64,000 bases of DNA. Origin: Gnetum montanum. Lineage: Eukaryota; Streptophyta; Gnetopsida; Gnetales; Gnetaceae. The stretch is from contig MNCI01035165.1 of assembly GCA_015680685.1 (NCBI GenBank), forward strand, positions 64,001 through 128,000, read 5' to 3'. This document shows, in pieces, positions 24,366-37,129 of the stretch; positions within the stretch are counted from its first letter, which is position 1; the number at the start of each line of letters is the position of its first letter. The notes below the pieces were generated by a model. The model made no database searches, was not told where the DNA came from, and saw only the letters and a program-made list of their open reading frames with translations. A program made the translations under genes and the position numbers.

Positions 24366-26640
24366 ATGGTCAAAATCAAGGAAATCACAATGCCCTATTT
24401 AGTTGTAGTCGCAAAGGCATTCCAAATTTTAGAGCAAATATCATACAAATCTCTACAAGATTTAACACTAATGAAAAGAGGTTTTGGCTACAAAGGGCTT
24501 ACAAAATATCAAAAAAAAAATTATAGTGGACTATTCACTAAAGAGAAGATATATTTTAAGATTGGGACTTACTATAATTTTTCCAACAAAAGATTAAACT
24601 GGATTTTCACCTATGCTACAAGAGGAAGCATCATGCTTATGGAAAAATTCCAAGCAAACATGACTCATTTATTATTTATAGAAATCCAAAGATGGTTTGA
24701 AGATAAGAAGGTAGGAAAACTCACATTGCCATTCACTTACCTTATAAGAAAATTATGCAACCAAGTTAGGATTCTAGGCTATACTAATAATATTTTACAT
24801 AAGGCCCAAAATGCATCCTATGCTGAGATGTTAAAGCCAATGCCTCCTAAGAAAGATCAACTATAGAAGCCAGCAAGCATTGAAGAACGTGCATGATCTA
24901 CATCAACTGAAAACATTCCAACTATAGGACAAGAACAAGTAGGATCTAGTGGGTTAACACTAGTTGGTAATAGACTTGGATCAAGTTCTCCACAAACATA
25001 ATAAGACTACAAATCTTCTATGAGCCATTTACAACAAATTGCAGAAACCATCAGTTGGGGGAATAGAGAAGTATCAATCATGTATCAAGTTAGAGATAAT
25101 CCTGTAAGGCCTACAATATCAATAGGATCCACTAAAAGATGAGGACAAGGCATAGCAAATATCAGGGAACATTACATCCTTCCAAGTTATGCTAGAAATA
25201 GAAGGAGCCATAGTCATGATCATGCAACACCAAGATGTAGCAGGAGTAGCTAAAGTTATTAGATATCATATCAAGGAATATTTTCAATGTTTCCATTGTG
25301 CTACTAGTAGATATTACTAGACCTAAATATTTCAAAACCATAATTGAAAAATCTCTAGTCCCACAAGAGCTTGAACACATCCTAGATCGACTATTGCAAA
25401 TAGGGCAAGTAATGCAAAACCTTTCTTATATCCCTAGTAGTATCACTAAAGTATAGCTTGAGCTTATTTTAATAAAGGGAAGTATAGTAATGGTTGAAAC
25501 TAGAGCTAAACATGTAGAGAATAAGGTGTAGAGGTTGCAAGCCAAATTGGCAACATTAAGAGTAGAGAAGCAAGATCCTACACAATATGTAGCATCAAAC
25601 TAGCTAGACAAATTTAGAACTAAATAGGTAGTTCAAGTGATAGTTAGAAATATTCAAGTTGAGCTAAAAAGCAATGTGGAATAATTTAGTGATTGAAGCA
25701 AAAATGTATGCTCATGTCAAAGAACTAATTGACCTAGAAGAAGAAAACAAGAAGATTATGATAGAGAAAATAAGGTTGACAGATATAGAAAAATAAAAGA
25801 ATGCCCTCAAAGAAAGAATCCATTAGCTTAGAGAGTAGTTTGTAACAACCAATCAGGACATGCACAAATTGGTCAAGGAAAATAGAATATTATCAATGAA
25901 AGAATTTTGTACCATCCAAAAGAAATTAGCTATTGAGATTAGCACATGGAAAATTGATGCTACCAAGAATGAAAGGCTAAAATAACACTTCAAAGACCAA
26001 GTGGATACGTATAAATAGATCAATAAAAAAGAAATCCATATGGTTAAGGCCAAAATTAGCACCATCATCATGTAAACACTTTATTAGCAATCAATCTTGG
26101 ATGATCTTTTCCACATCCATCAAGCTAAAGTAAAGAACAAGAACCTATAGATAGAATATCTTACAAAATACATGATATTAGCAAATATTTGATATACTAA
26201 TCTATCCATGCTTATAGTGGGTAGATCCAGAAATGAATTGGAGTAACATGTGGCTATAGTGTATGCACTATATGAGAAAGAGTTTGTAGATAGGAAGGAC
26301 ACCCAACAAAAGTTACACATTGCAAGCTATGAACTTCAAGTAGTCAAGGCTAGCTACCAGAATTAGAAGGACATCATAACAAATATGACATGCATAATGA
26401 AAAACTACCAATTGTTAAGAAAAGTGGCCAGAGCATTTAGGGAAGAACATCAACAATTTACATTATGATATGTGAAGGAAAATAAGATGTTTTCACAACT
26501 ACCTGGACCATGGGAAGTACTAGTTTTGGAAAATATCACCGAATTCACCTAGATGGTACATGATCCCAAGTTAGAAAAGGAGAAACTTCAAGCATTACTT
26601 GATTGCCACTAGGTACTTAAAGGCTACATCAAGCTCCAAA
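24366..26640 (+). pseudogene. TE5 extra ORF downstream of pol, with long coiled coil
   Basis: An open frame of 166 codons (24366-24866) contains LTLPFTYLIRKLCNQVRI, which resembles the LPFPCLIT-LC segment of the plant-transposon-like proteins of Athila and related elements. After a Gln/Ser-rich stretch, about 25500-26450 is rich in Lys, Glu and Leu (ENKKIMIEKIRLTDIEK; ENRILSMKEFCTIQKKLA) and probably coiled coil. It has many stops. The position between integrase and 3' LTR is that of the so-called env-like ORF, but I see no signal peptide or membrane span. Function unknown. Confidence 0.5.
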
Positions 26641-26862
26641 GTTTTATTTTTTTTTTGTCTTGATTTGTTGTCATGTGTATTCATAATGCCATGCATGATA
26701 ATTTTGTAAACATCACCTAAACTAGAATGCATCATTCATAGTAGAGCTAATCATGTAAATAAGTCATAGTATTGAAGTCTATATACAACCCCATAAATTT
26801 TGTAAGGACTCTATCCTACTTTTTTTAACTCAAGGATAAATTTCCAGTTAGTCATGGGACTA

Positions 26863-27766
26863 TGATAAAATTCTTTAAAGTTGATAATTTGATATCATAT
26901 CTACAATATCATAGCTCTACTTACATTATCATAGATGTGATGTAGTGAATCTTGGTCTTCACTTTAAATACTAGTCTACCATCGTATCAAAGGAACAACG
27001 TTTGTCTAATACTTAGGAAATATCTTGCAATTTTTTCTCTTGAATTACACTTAGTGATATAGTGAATGCCAGCAATATGGTGTTAAGAAATTATATGGAA
27101 TCTTTATTTGAGTGAATTGTTGTTGGGTATGGTTCATGGCTAGAAATAAAGATTAAGATTTTTTTTCACCATTGTAGCATTCTACTTAGTTTACTTTTAT
27201 TTAGTTCATTTTTCTTCTTGATTTTAATTTTTACCTTTTGATATGTTTACTTTTCATAAGTTGTTTATAGTTAATAAGTACTTTACTTTTCTATTGTTCA
27301 TTAGTATGACAGTATCAATACAACTAGTTTTGAATGTATAGTGTAATTGTTTGGTAATCCTAGTAGTGTTATTACTTGATTTTCCTAGTAGCATAACACT
27401 TGGTAATCCCAATGATGGCTGCATAAGCCTAAGATGTGAATGGTAAACTAGGAACGAATACATATTGCCTATAGGCTAGACTAGTTTCTTTCTTGCATTT
27501 CACTTAGACTTAGATTCTATTATTTTATTTCAATCATGTTCACAATTAGTTTTAGTTTCAACCAACAACATTAATATATCATATGCCTCACCGAGAGTTA
27601 AACCATACACCTTGCACTTCACTAACTCAAAGTGAGAAGACAATGATCATGAACTAAACCTCAACTACTAGTGAATCTACATTGACCATCCACAGATTAT
27701 GATTAGGTCAAATGTGTACACTTGTGACTTATATAGTGAAGTGTTGAAATACTCAACCATTGATCA
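26863..27766 (+). repeat. TE5 3' LTR
   Basis: Direct repeat partner of 13915-14853. It ends CCATTGATCA before the AATAA duplication. The two LTRs differ at many sites, so the insertion is old. Confidence 0.88.
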
Positions 27767-27771
27767 AATAA
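27767..27771. repeat. TE5 right target-site duplication AATAA
   Basis: Identical to 13910-13914. Confidence 0.75.
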
Positions 27772-29299
27772 TCTTAAATAAAGATCCCTATTTGAAATGA
27801 AAAAAGTGGTATTTGAAAAAATATCAGTAAGTATTCGCTCACAATATTTGATTATGAAGCATCAAATTCTAGCAAATTATTTATCAAACTAAGAGATACT
27901 ACAATAATAGTTCCATTAACTAAAGTACTAAAAGTTCTAGTATTTACATCCATGCCCCAAATATTGTAAAATAATTATAAAATCATAATCTTCAGAATTG
28001 TAGCAAAAAGACTAAAAATAAACGAGAGTCTCAAAGCATCAAAGTAAGATTGAATTTGAGATTTTCTCTAAGGTTTGAAATCAAGAATCCTCTCTAGAGT
28101 GATTAAGACTTTTTAATAGGATCCATACCTTTTCTTGGCTACTTTTGACCAGAATAAGGATTTTTACCTTCTCTCCTTTAGATGGGATAAGGATTCCTCA
28201 TCCACTATTAGCTTTACTACCATGATACCATGGGGCACTTGGCTTTTTCATTGCTATGTTGCTCATACTCCACTCCACCTTTTTTCTAAACTCCTCTTAC
28301 TGCTAGGATGTTTTGGTTAAGTGCAAAATGAGAAAATGAGGATGTCTAAAGCTTTTAAGGGCTACATACTAGGGTTCAAAGAGAACCATTTTTGGTGTGG
28401 ATGTTTAGCCCAAGTGGTCCTATGAATAGGGTGGAAATTTTAACTAAATTGAAACCTATCCTTTGAGATATGTATGGGGAGAAACATGCCTTAAAAGATT
28501 TTGACAAATTCTAGGAAAAAGGATCACTACAAGGAATAAAAAATAAAATAAGAAATAAAATCAAAATTACCCTAGCCTACAAATTAAAGGAAACTTACCT
28601 TGACTTACCTAGTTTGGTATGATTTCAAATTTTATCTTGTAAATAATTAGTGTAGGATGAGTTGTTCTTCATGTATCCTATCTTACCAACTAGTCCTCTT
28701 TTAACCTCTTGCTTCCTTATTACATTGATCCTTATGGTTTCTTGAATTCTACCTCTTTTTTCATTCATATATGGATTTTCATTAGGTCCATTTTCCTATT
28801 CCTTAACCTTATATATCATTACTATCCTATCTCTCCATAGAGATTAAGTAAGATGCATCGTAAAATGTTAAATTTCTAAATGGATAATATGCTCTTATAT
28901 GTTCAACATATTTACAATGAAAAAAAAACTTTAAAATCTAGAAATTTTAATCAAAAGAAACAAATATACTTAGTTTTATGCACATCCCTTGATCCTCTTA
29001 TGACTTCATCAACTTTCATCATTGAGGCTTTGTGTTTTAGTTCACTTCCATCATTTGGATTCCATCATTATTGAAGTATCTGATCAAGTGATATCATGCC
29101 AAGGACAAACTTTTTAGCAACCTACTTCTCATGATTAATATTATTGTACATATTTTAACTTATTTTCTAAGTATGATGTTTTCCCTTAGAAATGAGTAAT
29201 GGATCTTTTTAGTTCTTCTTCCTTATGACCTTTCATCTTTAGAGACTTATTCAAATATGTTATCTCACCAATCATGGCCTCAAGGCTTGTGACTTTGCT
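27772..29299 (-). other. TE3 interior, decayed
   Basis: Continuation of TE3 beyond TE5. Minus-strand translation gives Lys/Glu-rich, coiled-coil-like text at about 29300-29150 (ITYLNKSLKMKGHKEEEL) and nothing recognisable further left. Short plus-strand frames (28135-28320, 28880-29074) are noise. Confidence 0.4.
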
Positions 29300-30530
29300 T
29301 GTTAGGGTTGGACATCAGTTTCTCTCATGTTCATAGTCAAACTTACATTGATGTAATTTTCTCTTAAATTTAAGATAAATCCATTATAATTTTACAAAAT
29401 TTTTCTTAATACAATAATACCTTTCTTTAATGATGTCAATCTCTTCTTCATCATCTTCTTACAATGTAGATGCTATGGTCATGCATGCAAGATGGAAGTT
29501 GGCGGTATCATGTTCCTCCACTTCTATTTGACTAGCATGTTCTTCTTAATTTCATTTGATGACAGGAGATTTTTCTTTCTCCTTTAATTTGGCATCATCT
29601 TGTAGTCTTTTGGAACTTGGAAATTTTGAGATAAAATGTTCTTGTTCATGGCATATCCAACAAAGAATATTCATAATATCAGTAGAGGAAGTAGGCCTTG
29701 ATATCTTATCAAAGCGTTTATCACTTCACTATCTATTTCTTTTCTTTTCCCTTTCTTCTTTGAGCTAATTTGTAGTTATCCTACTAGCTCTTCTAGTAAC
29801 CAACACAAGTTCCAAATCATCTAGATCATCTTTGCCACTATACAATGAGGTCTAACCTTGAATATTTTTAGGCTTCTCTACTATTTATTATTTTGAGAAG
29901 AAGGTAATAAGATCATCCTTTAGCACTTCTTCCTCAAGTAATATTGTCTCATATGTAATAAAAACACTTTGAAGTTTCTTAAATATTAAAGTATCAAAAT
30001 CTCGTATCTCTTCCATGGCTACAAATTTCATATTCTATTCAAAATCTAAAGTTCTATTAATTTTATTAAAAGAAACTTTACTTTTAGAATTGTCTTGGCC
30101 TATCCCTCTAATATAATTAATAAGATCATGTACCTAACTAAATTATTGATGTATGTTTTTATCTTTCCTCATCTTGGGATTTTGAAACTAATTTAACCAA
30201 AGAAGAAATTTTTATCACTTTACCACTTTAGTTCATTCATAGGTTTCTTCCAAGGTATCTCATACTTTTTTATTAGTTTTACAATGGATAACTTGGTTGT
30301 GCTCTTCTTGCATTAATGTATATTGTATAGCATTTCTAGCTTTTAAATTACTCATTAAGGCTTTCTTATCTCCATCATTCTATTTGGATTGCTCCTTTAC
30401 TAGTGTCATATTTCCATCCATAACACTTTGTCACATATCAAGCATAAAGGACTCTAAGTACATGTGTACCTGATCGTTATAGAAGGCATAGTTAATGTCA
30501 TCAAAAAGTGGTTATTATGAAAGTAATATT
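29300..30530 (-). pseudogene. TE3 copia gag with worn zinc knuckle
   Basis: Read leftwards, it starts MEGQ near 30530 and continues PLFDDINYAFYNDQVHMYL, DDGDKKALMSNLKARNAI-like and DTLEETYE. These match the UBN2-type copia gag (FDGTNYAYWK, NAKAMNAL, WDTLE-THEG). CWICHEQEHFISKF near 29640 is a zinc knuckle CX2CX4HX4C with its last Cys replaced. Lys/Glu-rich coiled-coil text follows, as in SIRE-type gags. Interrupted by about ten stops. Confidence 0.78.
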
Positions 30531-30587
30531 CCCTATTGTCCTTCCATTTCTTTAAATTGTGAGATTTGAGAAAGAGAGGATAAACAA

Positions 30588-30600
30588 GCTCTAATACCAC
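30588..30600 (-). other. TE3 primer-binding site (initiator Met-tRNA type)
   Basis: GCTCTAATACCAC is the complement of GTGGTATTAGAGC, the copia primer site, three bases inside the 5' LTR edge. It fixes TE3 as a minus-strand copia element. Confidence 0.85.
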
Positions 30601-30603
30601 TTG

Positions 30604-31849
30604 TGAATAAGTTAACTCTTAAGAGAAGGAAATAAAAAAATCACTTAAATAGAAATGGTTTAAAATGCATGTAAGAAAAGAATGAACTTATTGATATATG
30701 TGGTAAAACTCACCATTGCAAATTCCACTTGAAGTAAAGTTGTGGTTGAGACTATCATTATGGTAGATCCTCCAATGCTACATACTCCTCCTAGGATAAA
30801 CAATCTTCATATCTAGAAGAAGTTCCAAGAAGCTCATAAGGTTTAGAACAAATTGTAGGACACCCTCACATAACCCTCATATAACCCTTAGGGTAGATGC
30901 AAAAACACAAATATTCAAACCCCTCAAGGTTATAATGTAGATATTGTCACATAGAGAACCTATGCTTCACAAAGCTTCAAGGATTATAATAAGGATATAA
31001 GTGTTGAATGGATGATGCTTCAAATTATATCTACATAAGTTATTTGCATACTAGGATAATAGAACAAATGAAATAATAAGACCTAGATTTAAATTGAAAT
31101 ATACATGATACAACAATGAGAACACTATGGATCTGAACAACATGCATTCATGAATGATGCAATCAATCAAAACCTTGGGAAAATGATGTAGCAATGATGA
31201 TGTAGCTTCCAAAAACTAATTGAACTTTCAATCCTTTAGCCAATTTCAAATCCTTGCTGAATCCAAGGTAATGTAGCTAATGATTGCTTTGTATTGCTTA
31301 GAGGATTAAATTTAGAAACATCCCTTTATAATCATTATGGCCAAGAAAGTTTCCTACGAAGAATTGGAGTTTGGGAAATGACAAGAAATGAATTTTTTAT
31401 TTTCTCAAACTACTTGAGATGTTCCATTTGAGGCTTGAACATCCAAACTAAGAAGTTTTATGCTTGAGTGAGATATCTAGAACTTGCCAAGACATTCACC
31501 TTAAGATCTAGGTTAATTCTTATGGTATGTTTATCCTAAGACTAGGAAATTCATTTTTAGGCTGGGAATGTTTGGGCTAGGTGGAAGTTAAACTTTAAAT
31601 TTTGTCAACTTTGATATTGGATATCCATCATGAAGCTTGGACATCTAGGCTACAATGAGTTTAAGAAAAAATGATGTTGACTTAGTTAATCCTTACTTCC
31701 ATCCATCTTGTAATCCTTGAGTAAGCTTCCTTGACTTCCACTTTGTTCTAGTGCTTAACATCTCGATCAATGTTTGAGACACAAGCTCAGCTAAGAATAC
31801 ATATCCATTATCTATTTTTTAGACCACAAAAACATGAGATAGATGAATA
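30604..31849 (-). repeat. TE3 5' LTR
   Basis: Aligns with 7228-8383 joined to 12293-12447. It starts TGAATAAGTT in plus orientation next to the primer-binding site. The far edge near 31849 is set by where the alignment ends. Confidence 0.8.
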
Positions 31850-31946
31850 GATCTTGTTTTTATTATTCATCCACCATCATGTACCAAATTGACTTCTAAC
31901 TCTATAGTTAAAGGTACTGCTCCTAGACCTTAAGTAGAATTATCAT

Positions 31947-32786
31947 TGATGAGTGGCGGGTCTCCCTATGCCTAGTCATATAAATCATAAGCTTGTACAT
32001 GTGATCTGATCAAATTGTGTAGATGTCTTCTACCTAAGTGGCCTACATCCTAGATAGTCAAACATGAGGTTACTAGTTGTTGTCTTTCTAATCATCACTT
32101 GTGTTAATTTTGTCTATATGGCTAAGTGTGATTGAGGCATAAGATATTTGTATTTATAATTTTATTATGTTTTATCTTTAAAAGTATTAAGGGAAGAAGT
32201 AATTAACATATTGAAATTTAACTAATTAATAATAAGTTATTTTAAATGTAAAGCATATATTCCCACTTTTCGTACACATCTTGAACTTATACTAACACCA
32301 CTGGGTTACCACGTATTTATAGTTGGGCATAAAAAGTATTCACCATTGGGATTACCAAGTGTTAGTATATTCTGCTCTAAGTGGTCATACTCAATTACTA
32401 TAAAATAAAATATTATATTCTTAAGTACAAAAACTTAAACTGCATGTAAAGTAAAATTCTTGCAATGGAAAGAAGAATTCTTGATTTTATTTTCATCATG
32501 CAATAGTGTTAAGGTATATCTTACACTTGAATAAAACTTTGTACAATTAATTCAATCCATGTTGCAAGCACTCAAATAGAAATTTCACTAAGTCCTATGA
32601 AAGAAAACTACAAGATCTTCACTAGAATAATGACCAAATGTGCTATAAATGTAACTAGTATATGTATTTATAGAGGCTTCAAGAAGATCATCATTGACAC
32701 ATATGCACCAATGCGTCCAAGGATGCATTAATGAGGCTACATCAATGGACATGTGTTGATGTAACCAACTTATTGAGACTTCATCA
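31947..32786 (-). mobile_element. TE8: solo LTR of the TE5/TE10/TE13 gypsy family
   Basis: The reverse complement aligns with the TE10 LTR: CTATAAATACAT box, CACTTGGTAATCCCAATG, and end CCACTCATCA. No primer-binding site follows the end and no gag is present, so the two LTRs of an insertion have recombined to one. It lies in the short right-hand remnant of TE2. Confidence 0.7.
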
Positions 32787-32987
32787 ATGCTATAGGATAT
32801 TCAAGAATTTAATGAGCAAAGATATATATTTACTAGCTAATGAATAACAATACTTCTTGTGGAGAAATTTCAAGTGACTATATTTATTTTTTAATCACAT
32901 TCTCTTAAGTCGTGGAACTTTTAAATATATAGTAAATCAATGTAAGTATTCAAATGTTAAGGTTGAGGGATAGGATTAAGAATTTTA

Positions 32988-33401
32988 TGTGTTCTATCAA
33001 GCTCAACATTCAAAAGAGATCTATATGAAGTGACCACCATGAACTTATGTTTATATTGTCATAGTGGGATTTGATTTTTATACTTAATTAATAACCTTCA
33101 TTAATCGTTAGTTAGTTTCTTCTTAACTAATTGTTATGTCTTTTCTTAAACTTCATAATGGTTACTCTATACTTGTAAATAGTGTTAAAATTTCTTGAGT
33201 AAACAGTCTAGAGGTATTTGACTCATACCTTAGATAATGTTCCACACTATCTTGAACATCTACAATACATTAAAGCTCACATTGTAGTACACACATGTTC
33301 TATGATGTTGTCAAATATAATATGTGTACATTAACTTATATCAATGTAAATGTTTTATTATTCCTTAGAAAATATGATTGAACCATTCACAAAACTCAGC
33401 A
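32988..33401 (+). repeat. TE2 3' LTR
   Basis: Direct repeat partner of 3469-3918. It ends ACTCAGCA and is preceded by purine-rich sequence (32959-32980). Confidence 0.8.
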
Positions 33402-35779
33402 TATTTATGATATCTTTGGCTAATAACATATTTTTTCTCGGTTGGTGACGTGTAATATGTAATTGCAATAGTTTATGCTTTGAGAATATGTTTGGTAACA
33501 TGATAATAGTATTTAATATATGGCTTGGATGAGAGAATATGTATATGCTTAATATTTAATGCATTATATGGTTATGATGGTTATATACTTATGATTATTA
33601 TTTTAGTTTTATAATTGTACTAACTCTATTGGACCTTCTAGCTAGAAATCATGATGCTAGAGAAGTGGAACACATGGGGCATATTCATCAATTATAATAA
33701 AGGAGATGATATGCTAGTTATGTATGTGGTGCATATACTAAATTAGTTTTGCATGTGATTGATTATCATGGTTTTGTGGGCTCAATTAGATGCTTTGAGA
33801 TAGGAGTTATTAGAGATGTTTATTTTCATCTATGATGGGACTTGAACTCGAAACCTAAGAGAAGTTAAAAAAATCTTCTAAAAGTCCAAATGATCAAATG
33901 AAATGAATTGGAAATGAATTATTGAATAAATGATATCTGGTTTATGTATGTGCTAGATGGGAATGGTGGTGGTTGAACATGTGTGGAATTGTGTGATATT
34001 TTGCATTTCTTGAGATGATTATGATAGTATAGATTTGTTGCTAACATGTTATGCAAGATAATTATCCCCTAGTGTGACATCTTCTGACTTCATGATGCTT
34101 CTCTCTAGGTTGATTAGGGAACTTTTATGGGTCATTCTTACTCTATGTTGGACTAACATTTTCTTTTCTTTTACAAGTGAAGCTAGTATTGTTGGGTCTT
34201 TTGGTGATGCATAAATTGGATAACATTTAGTGTTAATGTTTTCTTTTTTTAAGTCATGTTATTTATCATGCTTTGAGACATATGTTCATTTAATAAACTG
34301 AGTCCAATAAAGTTGTTTTGTAGAATTAGATAAACATGATAAACTATGAGGCTAGTAAACTATAGTTAAGATCTTCTTGGACATTGTCTTGCAATGGATC
34401 TTACATTTCCTAAACACTGAAACCTTAATGACTTAATATTACATACCCTTATCTACATTCTAATCATTATTGAAGATAAGGAAGTTAAGCAACCCATAAG
34501 ACCCATTACTTGTATTTAATTAGAAAGGGTCATTTTGAAGGAGTTAGTAGGAAAATTCATGCTTGTTAGATAATAATAAGATCTTTTGCCCTACCAAACT
34601 TCTTCTTAGAACTAGATAAGTTAAAATTGGTAATTCTGATCCCATTCAACAAGTCTTCCACCATGTTATAAAAAAATTAAATTTCTTGTAAGTTCTCATT
34701 TTGTTAGTAGGCCACTTTAGTAATGTCAATTTGGCAAAAATATGTTGTTTTAGTTTCTCAAAATCATGAAATTAACTTAGTTCTTGGATCCCAAATCCAA
34801 CAAATAGTGCTCATTGAGGTGGAGGATCTTCAATCCAAAAACAAATTAATCATATTATTTAAAAAATTTAGAGTACATTAGATTATTGAAGAAAAGCCCA
34901 ATGATTTTGGGGATGTCTTTTTAGGTTTTTCTCGTTGCAATGAATCTTGAAAAACCTCTCCTCTAGGGTAGGAAAAGAATTAAGTGTTCCCTTATTCAAA
35001 AGCACCCTCATGAGTTTTCACCTCTTACTAAAGGGTTTCTTATTAATAGAAGGAGAAAAATATCTCTTAAGAAAAAAAAGAATACATCAATCAAAGATCA
35101 AGAATAAATAGTAACAAAAGCTCAAGGCTTCTCATCCTTAAGCCTTCAAAACAAAAATAAATTAATACTATAGAAAAAAATTCATTTTTCAACTTTCACT
35201 AGGAGCTTTTTTTACTTGAACTTGGAATTGAAAAGTTAGTCCTCGTTTAGATGATTTCAAGGGTACCAGTTTCATCCTAATTGGACTTAAGATTTGGGAG
35301 ATATCCAAGTTTGAAGTTTACTTTAAGGCATTTCTTAATTAAGTTAAAATTTTAAAAGTTAAAAAATTAAATTAATTTTAAAATTTTTGGGCCCATGGAT
35401 CAAACCCACTAGTTTTGAGTTAATAAATCAAACTACTAAAAATTTAGGTTAGTTGTAAAAATTAATTATAAAGCTATATATATTATGTATAATATATATA
35501 ATTTTGTAAAATAATAATAATAACAACAACAAAATAAAAAATATATAAATTTTTTTTGAAATCTCAACGATTTCAATGGACACAGTGATGGTCATTGGGC
35601 CACTCAATTGCAAGGTTGTGGAGGCCCAATTGCCATGAATTACAATAAGGCCTGCATATTGTCTAGCATTGTAGACCATGACAAGGCTACATAGGGACTA
35701 GCTACTATGAAGTATGGTAGAGCTACAACATGAGGTGTAGCTTGACTACATTGTGTAATAACAAGGCTATGCAAGGTTC
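33402..35779. other. No recognisable gene
   Basis: AT-rich DNA. If TE2 inserted into the TE1 chromovirus, this may hold its 3' end, but I could not identify its LTR. Around 35450-35560 there are ATAT runs and an AATAAT/AACAAC microsatellite. Confidence 0.4.
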
Positions 35780-37011
35780 TCTATTACAGTAAGAATCATC
35801 ATACTTCAAGATTCAACACAACCTAACACAAAAATAAGCTAAGTAATTTTGTGGCCATCAAATTATCTAAAGAATTAAATTCTACAAATCAAAAGGAGAC
35901 ATGCATATCATTGGAAAACCCAAAAATTTGACACAACATTTTTTCCAAACACTAGTTAGTAATGAGTAAACAAGCAAGTGTGTAAAATAGCTAATGGGGC
36001 AATCTAATAAAATTTCTTCATAGAATTAGATCTATGAAATAGCAGAATGCATATGGCTAAAAAGAGGTAGAAGCACAAGATAAATAGAAATAAGTTCATT
36101 GAAACTATGCCTCAAAAAAGAATCAACAATACAAAGAAATAAAATATCCAAGAAAAGAACTTAAGAGGATGAAATGAAAATCCTATGAGATGGGATGAGG
36201 GATTAAGGATGATTGACAAGGAGCTATGTTACCCCATTCTTTCTTTGATACATGAGCCTAATGCAGATTTGATAGAACCATTACAAATAAGAAGCCAATA
36301 AAATCGATAGGAAGAGAAATGGAATCAAATCTATGTGTTGATCTAGATCCAAGGCATTCTCCCTGTGTTAAGAGGACAACATGAAGGGGATACAAATATA
36401 TTAGGAGGGATAAAGGAAAATCAAAAGAGATTTCAAGGAGCTAAGAGTTTTCTGATCATTGTTGAAAAAATGATTGTTTTGTAGAAAAGCTATCTTTGAA
36501 GAGTTCTTGAAATGCCAAATGTCCAAGCACCAATGTTACAAGTCAATCAACCCCTTTCCATTTAGGGATATCTTGTTATTTATAGGTCAACAATGCCTTG
36601 TAGATCATGAAGAAATGACACAATGGACTCCATAGAATCCTTTAAAATATTCTAAATAGGAGAAATGATGCATAGATAGATGATGTGAAAAATGAAATTG
36701 GACATCAAAAATAAGATTAATGCAAGATGTTAACAAGAAAAATGATACTATATGTCGAGAGAAGTGTACTAAAGAAGATGAATTTAGAATTAACATAGGA
36801 GAGGATGCTAGATGTCAAAATCAAAGATCAAAGATAAGCATTCTATAAAGTGACATTGTAGGTAATGTGAGATATCAGCTTTGATGAATGCTAAAGAAAA
36901 ACTAGAATGCATGACATCGAATTTGGACCACTAAATATATATTAGGCTAAAAGGCCATAGAGTGAACTAAAAAATATGAATTATGAAAAAAAAGCTAAAG
37001 TGGATGCAACA
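35780..37011 (-). repeat. TE9 3' LTR (Tat-like), left edge uncertain
   Basis: On the minus strand a polypurine tract TTAAGAGGGGGCAA (37012-37025) is followed by TGTTGCATCC, a proper LTR start. Within it, CTATAAATAAC (36577-36585) is a TATA box whose surroundings resemble those of the TE14 LTR at 50339-50347. The left edge is a guess. Confidence 0.5.
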
Positions 37012-37129
37012 TTGCCCCCTCTTAATGGATACTACTAAAAAGCTAAAGGAGAATCCATCATGAAAGAATACAAGTTGTTGGGTACCTACAAGAGGATTAA
37101 ATAAAGTATGATGATAAGAGAAAAGGTCT

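Larger units (their letters stand above)
13915..27766 (+). mobile_element. TE5: OTA-clade Ty3/gypsy element, 13.9 kb, with target duplication
   Basis: The LTRs are 13915-14853 and 26863-27766, flanked by AATAA at 13910-13914 and again at 27767-27771. The order is LTR, Asp-tRNA-type primer site, gag, protease, reverse transcriptase with RNase H, integrase, a long extra region with a separate ORF, LTR. Sequence of the RNase H end (VADHLSRL preceded by LQEFDITMIDK) is of Athila type. A solo LTR (TE6) and an LTR remnant (TE7) lie inside. The insertion splits TE3. Confidence 0.9.
7228..31849 (-). mobile_element. TE3: Ty1/copia element (SIRE/Maximus-like gag), interrupted
   Basis: The LTRs of about 1.25-1.31 kb are 30604-31849 (5' LTR on the minus strand) and 7228-8383 plus 12293-12447 (3' LTR, split by TE4). 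A minus-strand primer-binding site adjoins the 5' LTR, followed by a copia gag. TE5 interrupts the interior. What remains inside is about 12448-13909 and 27772-30587, some 4.3 kb, and copia integrase and reverse transcriptase were not found. TE3 therefore looks deleted or is one of the large non-autonomous forms. Confidence 0.75.
3469..33401 (+). mobile_element. TE2: Ty1/copia-like LTR element, outermost of the left nest
   Basis: It is defined by two direct repeats of about 450 bp that align over their length (3469-3918 and 32988-33401). The left repeat is followed at once by a copia-type primer-binding site. The own internal sequence is 3919-7227 plus short stretches near 31850-31946 and 32787-32987; the rest is nested TE3 and the solo LTR TE8. 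No copia pol was recognised. No clear target duplication was found, so the outer ends are approximate to about 15 bp. Confidence 0.7.
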
